NCBI GenBank assembly: GCA_002305805.1
Contig: DBQY01000016.1
Coordinates: 48,242-112,241 of the forward strand
DNA: 64,000 nt
Reading direction: 5' to 3'
DNA from: Atopobium sp. UBA1382
GTDB lineage: Bacteria > Actinomycetota > Coriobacteriia > Coriobacteriales > Atopobiaceae
In this document: positions 30,110 to 40,521 of the stretch, one piece after another
Position numbering within the stretch: the stretch's first letter is position 1
Layout: the number at the start of each line of letters is the position of its first letter
Program-made: the position numbers and the translations under genes
The notes under the pieces: generated by a model
What the model was told of the DNA's origin: nothing
Database searches by the model: none
Seen by the model: the letters and a program-made list of their open reading frames with translations, nothing else

Positions 30110-31312
30110 TTACAGGCGGAAGGTGCGTACGGAGACCGTGGCCGGATAACCCGTGTCGGCGTCCTTGACCGTCGCATAGGTGACGAAGAGGTCGCACTCG
30201 CCCACGCGGGCCGGGTAGTCGCCGTAATCCACCGACCTGTCGGCGGAGCCCAGCACGGCGTACTGACGTTTTGCGAGGTTGATGACAAAATACGAGGCCA
30301 GGCTCTTGATGATCACCGTGTCGCCGCTGCCGCACCCCACCTCGGATGGCTCTCGGTTGAGGCGGAAGAACCCACCGTCGGCCGTCCCGACGTAGGTTCC
30401 CATCTGCCCGAGAAGCCCGCCGGTGCTGTAGCTCGCCTCAACCGAGACGAGAAACCGCTCGCCGACGCGCGTGGCGCGGAAGGGGCGGACGTTCTGGGGC
30501 ATGACCAGCTGATCGAGCCGCGTCTCGAGGTCGTCGGAGAGCGAGTAGGCGGTCACGCCGTAGAAGACGCCCTCGTCGGCGCGTACGCGCGGCGTGAGCA
30601 CGACCGCGTCGCCAGACACGCTGAGCGCGGTGGCAAAGCGCCCCGGCGACTCGACCACAGCCTTGGCCTCGCTGTCCCCGAGATGCCACAAGTAGCAGAA
30701 CGAGTGCTCCGTGGTGCGCGACCCGCTCGTCGACGGCTGGACCTGCCAGATAACCGAGCGGCCCGAAACGGCAAAGGGCGCCGGGTCGAAGTCCGCGTCA
30801 CCCTCCCAAAGGGTCACGGGGTCACCGTCAAGGGCGCCACCGGCGAAGGAGGCGCCGTACAGGGACCAGGCACGCGACTGGAGGTCGAGCTCCACCCACG
30901 CGAAGACGTAATCCGAGCACCTGACGTCGTAGATGACCGTCGTCGCCGCCTGCCCGATGGGGTCCGAGACGACCTCGACCAGCTGACCCGAGGCGAGCGA
31001 GAGGGCGGACGCCTTCACCATGGGCGTGGCGGACGACCCCGCCGTGGTGACGGGGATCCATGTGCCCTCGGCCGGGTGCAGCACGTTGCCGAGCGGGAAG
31101 GACCAGGCGGCCTCCTCGACGAGCGCGAGGTCCACCGACTCGAAGGTGTCGAGGATGTTCTCCGCCGAGTCCTCATCGACCACGACGGGGTCAGAGGTCT
31201 CCTCGTCATCGCCGTGCGTGCAGCCGGAGAGAACTCCCACGGCCGCCGCGGCGGCCGTGCCGGCAGCGGCTGTCTTGAGGAAGGTGCGGCGCGTCAGCCT
31301 CGGGAGGCGCAT
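30110..31312 (-). CDS. Tat-exported lipoprotein, beta-propeller-like
   Basis: The 400-residue protein starts with a twin-arginine signal (RLTRRTFLKTAAAG) that runs into a lipobox LSGC at about residues 29-32. It should therefore be exported folded and lipid-anchored. An acidic linker follows. The rest is strand-rich with repeated aromatic blades (YVFAWVELDLQSRAW, HSFCYLWHLGDSEA, FFRLNREPSEVG), suggesting a WD40/PQQ-like propeller, though no exact repeat is provable by eye. ATG 31310-31312 lies 2 bases after the TSCPD stop. It may be a sensor partner of the two-component system downstream, by context only. Confidence 0.7.
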   Translation of the reverse strand: MRLPRLTRRTFLKTAAAGTAAAAAVGVLSGCTHGDDEETSDPVVVDEDSAENILDTFESVDLALVEEAAWSFPLGNVLHPAEGTWIPVTTAGSSATPMVKASALSLASGQLVEVVSDPIGQAATTVIYDVRCSDYVFAWVELDLQSRAWSLYGASFAGGALDGDPVTLWEGDADFDPAPFAVSGRSVIWQVQPSTSGSRTTEHSFCYLWHLGDSEAKAVVESPGRFATALSVSGDAVVLTPRVRADEGVFYGVTAYSLSDDLETRLDQLVMPQNVRPFRATRVGERFLVSVEASYSTGGLLGQMGTYVGTADGGFFRLNREPSEVGCGSGDTVIIKSLASYFVINLAKRQYAVLGSADRSVDYGDYPARVGECDLFVTYATVKDADTGYPATVSVRTFRL

Positions 31313-31314
31313 GG

Positions 31315-31578
31315 CTAGGCCTGGACGCTCGCAGCGGCCTCGGTCAGCGCGCGCGAGAGCTGGTCGGCGCACGAGGTCGGGCGCGGGCCGCAGGTATTGC
31401 CCGCGAGAATGCCCACGATCTCGTCGACGGAGTGACCGGCCACGAGCTTGCTCACGGCCTTGAGGTTACCGTTGCAGCCGCCCTCAAAGGAGACCTGCTC
31501 GATGGTCTTGCCGTCATCGGAAAGGTCAATGTGGATGGCGCGCGAGCAGACGCCGCGCGGGGTGTAGTCAAAGTGCAC
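31315..31578 (-). CDS. TSCPD-domain protein (TIGR03905-like)
   Basis: The 87-residue protein matches the small TSCPD family. It has YTPRGVCSRAIHIDL, EQVSFEGGCNGNLKAVSKLVAG and NTCGPRPTSCADQLSRAL, with conserved cysteines that suggest metal binding. The domain is related to the C-terminal part of some ribonucleotide reductases; its free-standing role is unknown. GTG 31576-31578 has AAGGAG overlapping the purB stop (TAAGGAG), so I prefer it over an upstream TTG. Confidence 0.85.
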   Translation of the reverse strand: MHFDYTPRGVCSRAIHIDLSDDGKTIEQVSFEGGCNGNLKAVSKLVAGHSVDEIVGILAGNTCGPRPTSCADQLSRALTEAAASVQA

Positions 31579-31588
31579 GTTCTTCTCC

Positions 31589-32935
31589 TTAGTCAAAGTT
31601 CAGCTGCTCCAGGCGGTCAAAGACCACGCCGGCGCGGGTGAGGAAGGCGCGCGGGTCGAAGATCTTGTCCAGCTCGGTGGCCGGCACGGTGCAGCGCGGG
31701 TCTGCCTCGAGCTTCTCGCGGAACGTGGTGCCGCCGGCGCACTGCTGGACCTCGCGCCAGGTGGCCATGGCATTCTCCTGCACGATGGCGTAGGCCTCCT
31801 CACGCGTGATGCCGGTCTCCACGAGGGCGAGAAGAACCTTGGACGAGAAGATCAGGCCACGCGTCTTGTTGAGGTTGGCGAGCATCTGCGCCGGATAGAG
31901 GATCAGCCCGTCCACGATGCGCGTGAGGCACTGGAACATGTGGTCGAGGGCAATGAAGCTGTCAGCCTGCGCCACGCGCTCGGCGGAGGAGTGCGAGATG
32001 TCGCGCTCGTGCCAGAGCGCCACGTTGTCAAAGGCAACCTGTGCGTTGGCCTTCACCACACGGGAGAGGCCGCAGACCTTCTCCACCGTGATGGGGTTGC
32101 GCTTGTGCGGCATAGCGGAGCTGCCCTTCTGACCCTTGCGGAACGGCTCCTCTGCCTCGAGGGTGTCAGTCTTCTGGAGGTTGCGAATCTCCGTGGCGAT
32201 GCGCTCGCAGGTGGCGGCGGTGGTGGCCAGGACGCCGGCGAGGTAGGCGTGGTGGTCGCGGGAGATGACCTGCGTGGACAGCGGGTCGTGAACGAGGCCC
32301 AGGTGCTCGCAGACGTACTCCTCGACGAACGGGTCGATAGAGGAGTAGGTGCCCACCGCGCCGGAGATGGCGCCGAAGGCCACGTTGGCGCGGGCGTCCT
32401 TCAGGCGGTCGTAGTCGCGCTTGAGCTCCCAGGCCCAGCTGCCGAACTTCATGCCAAAGGTCATGGGCTCGGCGTGGATGCCGTGGGTGCGGCCCACGCA
32501 GAGGGTATCTCGCTCCTCGAAGGCGCGGCGCTTGCAGATCTCGCCGAGCTTCTTGCAGTCCTCGATCAGGATGTCGGTGGCCTGGACGAGCTGGTAGCAG
32601 AGGGCCGTGTCACCGAGGTCGGAGGACGTCATGCCAAAGTGAACCCAGCGGGACGGCTTGGGCTCGCCCTCGGGAACGTCCTTGTCGATGAACTCGCCCA
32701 TGTTGGTGAGGAAGGCGATGACGTCGTGGTTGGTCACGGCCTCGATGGCGTCGACCTCGTCCTTGTTGAAGTCCGCGTGCTCGCGGATCCAGGCAGCCTC
32801 CTCCTTCGTGATGCCGATCTTGCCCATCTCGGCATGCGCCTCGCAGGCCAAAACCTCGATCTCCTGCCAGATGCGGTACTTGTTCTCCAGGGAGAAGATA
32901 TGGCCCATCTCGGGACGGGTGTAGCGATCGATCAT
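31589..32935 (-). CDS. purB: Adenylosuccinate lyase
   Basis: The 448-residue protein belongs to the fumarase/aspartase superfamily. It has SLENKYRIWQEIEVLACEA at the start, GMTSSDLGDTALCYQL (~108), CVGRTHGIHAEPMTFG (~145) and the signature GSSAMPHKRNPI (~270). It acts twice in purine synthesis, on SAICAR and on adenylosuccinate. ATG 32933-32935 has GAGGAGG upstream. It follows argH by 40 bases on the same strand. Confidence 0.97.
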   Translation of the reverse strand: MIDRYTRPEMGHIFSLENKYRIWQEIEVLACEAHAEMGKIGITKEEAAWIREHADFNKDEVDAIEAVTNHDVIAFLTNMGEFIDKDVPEGEPKPSRWVHFGMTSSDLGDTALCYQLVQATDILIEDCKKLGEICKRRAFEERDTLCVGRTHGIHAEPMTFGMKFGSWAWELKRDYDRLKDARANVAFGAISGAVGTYSSIDPFVEEYVCEHLGLVHDPLSTQVISRDHHAYLAGVLATTAATCERIATEIRNLQKTDTLEAEEPFRKGQKGSSAMPHKRNPITVEKVCGLSRVVKANAQVAFDNVALWHERDISHSSAERVAQADSFIALDHMFQCLTRIVDGLILYPAQMLANLNKTRGLIFSSKVLLALVETGITREEAYAIVQENAMATWREVQQCAGGTTFREKLEADPRCTVPATELDKIFDPRAFLTRAGVVFDRLEQLNFD

Positions 32936-32975
32936 GCGGGGCCTCCTCGGCGGTTGCGCGGCTGACCCCTCGATT

Positions 32976-34367
<1,392 letters not shown>

Positions 34368-34409
34368 CGTGGCTCCTTCCTCGGATTGCTTGGTGACTAG
34401 CTTACCAAG

Positions 34410-34442
34410 ACGGCCGACCGGGAGCGCCTCCCGGCCGGCCGT
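34410..34442 (-). terminator. Intercistronic hairpin between argG and argH
   Basis: A long GC stem (ACGGCCG-CCGGGAG with CTCCCGG-CGGCCGT, one bulged base) lies in the argG-argH gap. On the minus strand the following bases are CTTGG, so it is a weak or partial terminator. It may alter the argG:argH ratio or stabilise the argG mRNA end. Confidence 0.5.
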
Positions 34443-34454
34443 TTCTCGTGAAAC
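34441..34454. promoter_or_regulatory. Possible degenerate parS
   Basis: GTTTCTCGTGAAAC differs from the parS core GTTTCACGTGAAAC at one base. It lies about 15 kb from the three good parS sites. It may be chance. Confidence 0.3.
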
Positions 34455-34470
34455 GTACTGGCGCCGTGCC

Positions 34471-35700
<1,230 letters not shown>

Positions 35701-35741
35701 GATGTTTCCCTTTCGTTGGGTGATTGCCGGTTCACAGAAAA

Positions 35742-35811
35742 GCCCCGACGTTGCGGGGCGCGTTAGCTTGAGACGATGAATCGCCAGCCTACAGCGTCGC
35801 ACGCAACGTCG
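35742..35811 (-). promoter_or_regulatory. argG attenuator: terminator with competing antiterminator
   Basis: On the minus strand GCCCCG-CAACGT-CGGGGC (35759 to 35742) followed by TTTTCT is an intrinsic terminator 42 bases before argG. The segment CGACGTTGCG at 35811-35802, inside the leader ORF, is perfectly complementary to CGCAACGTCG (35755-35746) of the terminator stem and loop. The two pairings exclude each other. A ribosome stalled at the upstream CGA CGA codons would leave the antiterminator free; a ribosome reaching the leader stop would cover it. Confidence 0.75.
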
Positions 35812-35887
35812 CGGGCGAGATTCGTCGCATCTGGCGGTTGGCGGGGAGGAGGGCCGCAGCGGGCATGTGCGCGCTGTGAACGTTCAT
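35789..35887 (-). CDS. Putative arginine leader peptide of argG (32 aa)
   Basis: ATG 35885-35887 follows GAGGAGG (35897-35903), and the ORF ends with TAG at 35789-35791. The 32-residue product has four Arg codons: CGC, then CGA CGA in tandem, and CGT (context NRQMRRISPATLRATL). CGA is a rare codon in GC-rich actinobacteria. Its last codons contain the antiterminator strand, the usual position for ribosome-mediated attenuation. The peptide itself probably has no function. Confidence 0.7.
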   Translation of the reverse strand: MNVHSAHMPAAALLPANRQMRRISPATLRATL

Positions 35888-35952
35888 CAACGTTGGCCTC
35901 CTCAGTAGTTGAGCGGGCGCGGGCTATTGGCCCGCGGCTGTCTGACGTGCTG

Positions 35953-35981
35953 ACTATAGGACTTGAGCGTCTGGCTGACGA
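35953..35981 (-). promoter_or_regulatory. Likely argG promoter
   Basis: On the minus strand TCGTCA (35976-35981) and TATAGT (35953-35958) are 17 bases apart. The transcript would begin near 35947, about 50 bases before the leader-peptide RBS. Confidence 0.5.
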
Positions 35982-36035
35982 GAAGAGACTCCTTCTTGAA
36001 ACATTTTCTTGCTCGGCGGGGGGCTCCCCTCTGAA

Positions 36036-36144
36036 GTTTGGGTTCGTCAATCTGGCACATGCGTTGGCGCTAGTGCTGTTTACACAGCTAGATGGGTCAT
36101 TTAGATTTCTATTCGCCAGATTGACGCCGACGGTGAACCCAAAC
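36036..36144. repeat. Inverted-repeat element A, GTTTGGGTTC ends
   Basis: Ends GTTTGGGTTC (36036-36045) and GAACCCAAAC (36135-36144) are exact inverted repeats. Just inside, GTCAATCTGGC (36046-36056) pairs with GCCAGATTGAC (36115-36125). The stretch is AT-rich compared with its surroundings and holds no gene. Confidence 0.6.
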
Positions 36145-36152
36145 CTGTTTGC

Positions 36153-36263
36153 GGTTTGGGTTCACTTCTCGGAAGGATGCAGCGTATCGATTATGGAACA
36201 AATCTCTGACCTGGGGATTTAAAATGAGGAAGACCGCCTGAGGCGAAACGGTGAACCCAAACC
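36153..36263. repeat. Inverted-repeat element B, GGTTTGGGTTCAC ends
   Basis: GGTTTGGGTTCAC (36153-36165) and GTGAACCCAAACC (36251-36263) are perfect 13-base inverted repeats about 111 bp apart end to end. It follows element A after eight bases and shares its end sequence. Confidence 0.6.
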
Positions 36264-36303
36264 TCAAAAGAAGGGGCCGGACGTCGAGAAGAACGTCCGG
36301 CCC
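36264..36303 (-). terminator. Terminator of tRNA-Lys
   Basis: Eleven-base arms GGGCCGGACGT/ACGTCCGGCCC (36274-36284, 36293-36303) are followed on the minus strand by CCTTCTTTTGAGG. Confidence 0.75.
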
Positions 36304-36314
36304 GCAGGCTGCGA

Positions 36315-36390
36315 TGGTGCGCCCTCAGGGGTTCGAACCCTGGACCTTGGGATTAAAAGTCCCCTGCTCTGCCAGCTGAGCTAAGGGCGC
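36315..36390 (-). tRNA. tRNA-Lys(UUU)
   Basis: Acceptor GCGCCCT/AGGGCGC, D-arm TAGCTCAGCTGGCAGAG, anticodon loop CTTTTAA giving UUU, T-arm GGGTTCGAACCC, and encoded CCA. Confidence 0.97.
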
Positions 36391-36405
36391 GTGGGGTTGA
36401 TTCTA

Positions 36406-37686
36406 CTACTCCCAGGCCCACTGCCCGTTCACGAACACCGGGACCTCGGAGCCGTCGGCGCAGATGCCCGTGATCGTCAGGTCATCCGCGCCAACCATGA
36501 AGTCCACGTGCGTGCTGCTCTGGTTGACGCCACGTGCGGTCAGCTCCTCCTTGCTCATGCTCACCCCGTCGGCGATGCACTCGGGGAAGCCCATGCCGAG
36601 AGCGAGGTGGCAGCTCGCGTTCTCGTCGTACAGCGTGTCGTAGAACAGGGTGTCGCTCTGTCGAATCGGCGTGTTCTTGGACACGAGCGCGACCTCGCCG
36701 AGACGGCGTGCCCCCTCGTCCGTATCGAGGATGTGACGGAGCACGTCGTAACCCTGCTCGGCACCGAAGTCCGCAACGCGACCATCCTCGAAGCGCAGCC
36801 AGAAGTCACGAACGACCTGGCCGGCATGGACGAGCGGGAGAGCGGAGTGCACCACGCCCTCAGCGCGCAGGCGGTCGGGAGAGGTGAAGACCTCCTCGGT
36901 GGGGATGTTGGGGAAGAACGTGACCCCCTCCTGCGTACGACCGGCACCACCATCCCAGATGTGCCCGTCCGGTAGTCCGATCGTGAGGTCGGTGCCATTC
37001 GCGGCCTCGTAGTGTAGGGAGTCAAAGCGGCGGTCGTTCAAGAATCGCTTGGTCTTCTCGAAGGAGGCGTTGTGCGTCTCCCAAGCGCTCTCGGGATCCT
37101 CGCCGTCGGCGCGCGAGACCTCAAGGATGAGCACCCAGAGTCGGTAGAGAGCCTCGGCGGGAGAGAGGTCGGGGAAGACCTCATGGGCCCACGCCTCGAC
37201 GGGCACGCCGGCGATGCACCATGCGTTGCGGCCAAAGTCCATGCCGTCGCGGAAGGAGCGGCACTCGGTGTTGCGCGCGCGCGACGCCGCCGCAGGCTTG
37301 GCGGGGTCGATGCCGCGCAGAATCGTGGGGTCCTGACCCTCGAGGAACAAAAACGCCGCACCTGCCTCGGCAAGCGAGTTGAGCTGCTCGACCTGCCAGG
37401 TGGGCGTGTGCTCGAAGAACTCCAGCGGACAGTTCTCGTAGGTGAGGCGGCTGACCTCGTCGTCTGCCCAGATCACCGTCACATGGCCGGCACCGCAGCG
37501 GTATGCGGCGCGCACCACGCGACGCGCGAAGTCGGCCCGCTCGACGGGTGCCTGGAGCACGAGCTCCTGGCCGGCGCGCAGGGCCACGCCCTTCCTCACG
37601 AGGAGGTTGGCATAGAGGTCGAGCTGGCCGGAGAGACGCTCCGTCGCGACTCGGCACTCCTCGTCGGTCATGGGGATGTCAGCCAC
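36406..37686 (-). CDS. M29-family aminopeptidase
   Basis: The 426-residue protein fits the AmpS/PepS thermophilic metallo-aminopeptidase family in length and pattern. It has YANLLVRKGVALRAGQELVLQAPVE at the start, VTFFPNIPTEEVFTSPDR in the middle, and the metal-ligand region with E, H and D in GEVALV..., DENASCHLALGMGFP and SSTHVDFMVGADDL near the C-terminus. It would release N-terminal amino acids from peptides in the cytosol. GTG 37684-37686 has AAAGGAACC upstream; ATG 37671 is an alternative. It lies just upstream of tRNA-Lys (15 bases) and may be co-transcribed with it. Confidence 0.92.
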   Translation of the reverse strand: MADIPMTDEECRVATERLSGQLDLYANLLVRKGVALRAGQELVLQAPVERADFARRVVRAAYRCGAGHVTVIWADDEVSRLTYENCPLEFFEHTPTWQVEQLNSLAEAGAAFLFLEGQDPTILRGIDPAKPAAASRARNTECRSFRDGMDFGRNAWCIAGVPVEAWAHEVFPDLSPAEALYRLWVLILEVSRADGEDPESAWETHNASFEKTKRFLNDRRFDSLHYEAANGTDLTIGLPDGHIWDGGAGRTQEGVTFFPNIPTEEVFTSPDRLRAEGVVHSALPLVHAGQVVRDFWLRFEDGRVADFGAEQGYDVLRHILDTDEGARRLGEVALVSKNTPIRQSDTLFYDTLYDENASCHLALGMGFPECIADGVSMSKEELTARGVNQSSTHVDFMVGADDLTITGICADGSEVPVFVNGQWAWE

Positions 37687-37732
37687 TCTGGTTCCTTTCG
37701 CTCGGGCTCGCCCGGGGGCGGCGAGCGGCATC

Positions 37733-37755
37733 AAAAAGGGCCCCGCTTGGGGCCC
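37733..37755 (-). terminator. Terminator of tRNA-Gly
   Basis: GGGGCCC and GGGCCCC-type arms (37738-37744, 37749-37755) with a four-base loop are followed by TTTTT on the minus strand. Confidence 0.85.
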
Positions 37756-37763
37756 CGGTCTTT

Positions 37764-37838
37764 TGGAGCGGGCAACGGGACTCGAACCCGCGAGTGTCAG
37801 CTTGGGAAGCTGATGCCTTACCACTTGGCGATGCCCGC
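37764..37838 (-). tRNA. tRNA-Gly(CCC)
   Basis: Acceptor GCGGGCA/TGCCCGC, anticodon stem CAGCT/AGCTG with loop TCCCA giving CCC, T-arm CGGGTTCGAGTCCCG, and encoded CCA. Confidence 0.96.
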
Positions 37839-38070
37839 GATCTTGTGGCGCCGGGCTGGCGCGCACAAAAGTATACCCTCCCGCAGCGCCGAGTGGCAAG
37901 GCGCCGCAAATCACCATGGATCGAGAGAACGGCGTGAAGACCCTGTGGGGAAGCCCACTGTCCGATCCCGCCCCACCGGTGCGCGTCCCGGCACAGGGCT
38001 CCGCGTGAGCCCGCCGTCACCAGACGCTCCCCCAGCCCCTTCAGACGGCTGCATGCTGCATGCAAGCTCC
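37839..38070. other. Non-coding gap upstream of tRNA-Gly
   Basis: Apart from the tRNA promoter and a TGCATG/CATGCA inverted repeat near 38050-38064, I see no gene or clear signal here. Confidence 0.4.
37870..37899 (-). promoter_or_regulatory. Promoter of tRNA-Gly
   Basis: On the minus strand TTGCCA (37894-37899) and TATACT (37870-37875) are 18 bases apart, about 30 bases before the tRNA. Confidence 0.65.
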
Positions 38071-38134
38071 GAGCACACTACGAAAAGTCCCCTGCAAGCA
38101 GGATCGCGTAGCGTGTGCTCTCCATCGAGGGGAC
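38071..38134. other. Structured non-coding element
   Basis: GAGCACACTACG (38071-38082) pairs with CGTAGCGTGTGCTC (38107-38120) with a two-base bulge, enclosing a small hairpin CCTGC-AA-GCAGG. An alternative pairing joins GTCCCCT (38087-38093) to AGGGGAC (38128-38134). The competing folds immediately precede AGGAGG (38135-38140). It may be a cis-regulator, a small RNA, or the 3' end of the M28-like gene. Confidence 0.4.
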
Positions 38135-38147
38135 AGGAGGTCGCATT

Positions 38148-38315
38148 GTGAGAACGGTGATCTGTGATGCTGTTCGTACGGGCGGAAGGCTGCCGAGAAG
38201 GACGACGAGCACGCCACCCCCACGGTCATGGCCACGGGGCGGCGACGTGCCAGCCGGCGGACGCCCTCCGGCCGTGGGGCATGCCGGAAGGAGCAAGCTC
38301 GTCCGCTGTCTTTGA
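38148..38315 (+). CDS. Doubtful small ORF (55 codons)
   Basis: GTG 38148 has AGGAGG seven bases upstream, which is the main support. The product is Arg/Pro-rich and uses AGA/AGG codons unlike the neighbouring genes, and it reads across the 3' flank of the minus-strand M28-like gene. I list it because of the RBS and the structured leader, but it may well not be a gene. Confidence 0.2.
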   Translation: MRTVICDAVRTGGRLPRRTTSTPPPRSWPRGGDVPAGGRPPAVGHAGRSKLVRCL

Positions 38316-38325
38316 GCGAGCGGGT

Positions 38326-40521
38326 CTACGAACGACGAATCATCTCGGTGACGAGCGCGGCGACCTGGGCGGCCTGATCGCCGCTCACGTTCTCCGTCAC
38401 GTCGTCGGGCGTACCCGAGAGCGCCGGGAGTCCGTTGTCGTCGAGACCCATGAGGGTCACGGCGCGCAGCGACGAGCGCATCGCGGGAGTGGCATCGGTG
38501 TCCGCCCAGTCGTGCGTCTCCTGGCCGAGCTCGACGTGGAGATCGGACGCCGCGCCGCCGAGGAGGCGTGTCATCCTGCGGTCGGCGCGGCGCGTCTCCT
38601 CACGGCCCTCGTTCTTGAGGGTCACGAGGCGGCCGGCGCCGATGCAGTCGAGGTTGACCACGAAGCAACCCCTGACCTCGGAGCGGTGGCGCGCGAGGAA
38701 CGAGCGCATGCCCGCATGGTCGAGCGAGGAGGCGCCGAGGGCCACAAACCAGATGTCGTGCGCGATCAGCTCGTCGTCGCCAAGGGAGAGCACAGCGTCG
38801 CGAAGCTCCTCCTCGGTCGGGACTTCCTCGTCAGCCGGGATTTCGTCATCCACGAGGCGAAGGCCGCTGCGCGTGGCGGCACCGCTGCGCCAGTTGCTGC
38901 CGTCCTCGTCGTCAGACTCGTCATCCGGCTCGTCCGTGGCGGCAGCCTTACCGCGGAGTCGGTTGATCAAGGAGAGCACGATGTTCTTGGGCTTCTCGCC
39001 CGGAGCCCCGGCCTCCTCCTCGGCGGCCTGGTCCTGGGTGCCAATCGTCTCGAGCGGCTCCACCTGGGGCGCTCCGCTCATGACCTCGAGCTCCTGCTGC
39101 TCGGCACCCTGGGTTCCCTGGGCAGGGACGCGCTGGGCGTTAGGGTTGGTCGCAAACGGATCCGTCTCCCGCCCCGACGGGTCGGGGAGATCGAAGAGGG
39201 ACGCGCGGCGGGCGACGCTCGTGAGCTGGGGTCGATAGCTCGTCTTGCCCCACTCCGGGTCGCTCGGGGCGTCCGGCCGCTCGACGGGCGGGGCGGGCTG
39301 GGTCGCATCCAGGTCAAAGTCATCGTCCATCGCGGAGAGGCCCGATGCGTCCTTGGGCCCGACGCCGCGGCTCTCGTCGTCCATCACGATCTCGAAGCGG
39401 CCCGTGGCGAGGAGGTCCTCGCGCGCGGTCGCCAGCGCGTCGTCGGCCTCGAGGGTCGAGGTCTCCACGGTCTTCTCGGCGTCGAGCTCGAGCGGGGCCG
39501 TCTCGGAGGTGACGGCCGGGGCGTCATCCTGCTCGGGCTCGGGCGTGGGCTCGGCGGACGGGGCCTCGGCGACCACGGGCGCGGCGGGGCGCACCGGCGC
39601 GACGTACTCGATGTCGCACGACTCCGGCAGGATCGAGAGCTCCCTCAGGATCTTCTCGCCATGGCGAACGCCGAAGACGAAGCCGGGCTCGGCCGACGCC
39701 TCGCCGTCGACAGGGACCGGGACCTCGTCGTCCTGGTCGGGAGTCTCCTCGGAGGCCTCCTCCGGAACGACGACGGGACGGGCCTTCGGCTCGACGCCGC
39801 TCGGGCGGACGTTCTCGAGGATGCCGAGCAGCGCGGCGACGGCGGCCTTGTTGTCGTTGACGCCGTCCGTGCACGGCGCCGTGCGCTCGGCGATGGCACC
39901 GACGGCGGGCACCATCGCGGGCAGCGTGGCGAGGATGCCGACGATCCAGACGATGATGCGGAAGGGAGCGGGCAAGAAGCCGAGCAGCTGGATGAGAGCG
40001 CAGACCGCGACGGCAAAAGAGCACGGGACGGCCAGCCTGTTGAGGAGCGGGAGATAGGGGGCGACCGGCGAGGTGTACAGGAAGTTCTCGCGCGGGGAGT
40101 CGTAGTGCGCGGCGATGACGATGGTCCTGCTGCCCTTGGTCACGAGCGGCCCGCTCGCGCGATGGACCGCCACGACGTTCTGGCTCTGCGCGCGCGGGCC
40201 GAAGGAGAGCTGGGGGGCGCGACCGAAGAGCCGCAGCACCGAGAGGACGGCCGGGGCGACGGCCAGGATGAGGCCGATGAGTGTGAGGGGAAGGACTCCC
40301 GTGCCGACGAGAATCATGCCGAGGAGGCACGCCACGGCGAGAAGGGCCGGCGTGAGACCCGCGACGAGGGGAGCGCTGAACTCCTCGACGCTGGCCTCAA
40401 CGTCATGCTGGCCCATGAGGTCGGAGATGACCTCGGCGGCCTGGAGCTCCTCCTCGCTGTTCGTGGGGGAGATGCCGATCCTCTCGTCGAGGAACTCAAG
40501 GTAGTCATGTGTCATGGCCAT
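38326..40521 (-). CDS. M28-like membrane protein with acidic insertion
   Basis: The 731-residue protein has two membrane segments near 50-95 and a pair at ~155-210. Interspersed is a peptidase M28-like core. AAHYDSPREN (~139) and DGVNDNKAAVAALLG (~218) match the first two zinc-ligand motifs. A low-complexity, Glu/Asp/Pro-rich stretch (~250-555) then interrupts the domain. The core resumes at IWFVALGASSLDHAG (~589), VNLDCIGAG (~622) and SGTPDDVTENV (~704). The family Glu-Glu motif (GEE) is GAS here and the last His (HTP) is Gly, so two metal ligands seem lost. ATG 40519-40521 is chosen with AAAAGG upstream. Function is unknown. Confidence 0.7.
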   Translation of the reverse strand: MAMTHDYLEFLDERIGISPTNSEEELQAAEVISDLMGQHDVEASVEEFSAPLVAGLTPALLAVACLLGMILVGTGVLPLTLIGLILAVAPAVLSVLRLFGRAPQLSFGPRAQSQNVVAVHRASGPLVTKGSRTIVIAAHYDSPRENFLYTSPVAPYLPLLNRLAVPCSFAVAVCALIQLLGFLPAPFRIIVWIVGILATLPAMVPAVGAIAERTAPCTDGVNDNKAAVAALLGILENVRPSGVEPKARPVVVPEEASEETPDQDDEVPVPVDGEASAEPGFVFGVRHGEKILRELSILPESCDIEYVAPVRPAAPVVAEAPSAEPTPEPEQDDAPAVTSETAPLELDAEKTVETSTLEADDALATAREDLLATGRFEIVMDDESRGVGPKDASGLSAMDDDFDLDATQPAPPVERPDAPSDPEWGKTSYRPQLTSVARRASLFDLPDPSGRETDPFATNPNAQRVPAQGTQGAEQQELEVMSGAPQVEPLETIGTQDQAAEEEAGAPGEKPKNIVLSLINRLRGKAAATDEPDDESDDEDGSNWRSGAATRSGLRLVDDEIPADEEVPTEEELRDAVLSLGDDELIAHDIWFVALGASSLDHAGMRSFLARHRSEVRGCFVVNLDCIGAGRLVTLKNEGREETRRADRRMTRLLGGAASDLHVELGQETHDWADTDATPAMRSSLRAVTLMGLDDNGLPALSGTPDDVTENVSGDQAAQVAALVTEMIRRS

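Noticed and set aside
35776..36222. 148-codon plus-strand ORF over the argG leader
   Set aside because: It crosses the attenuator and two repeat elements, with no RBS and no recognisable domain.
37679..38065. Minus-strand ORF covering tRNA-Gly
   Set aside because: It reads through a tRNA gene and its terminator.
37839..38325. SRP RNA, 6S RNA or tmRNA in the gap near tRNA-Gly
   Set aside because: I looked for the GGAAGGAAGCAGC-type SRP core and tmRNA ends and did not find them.
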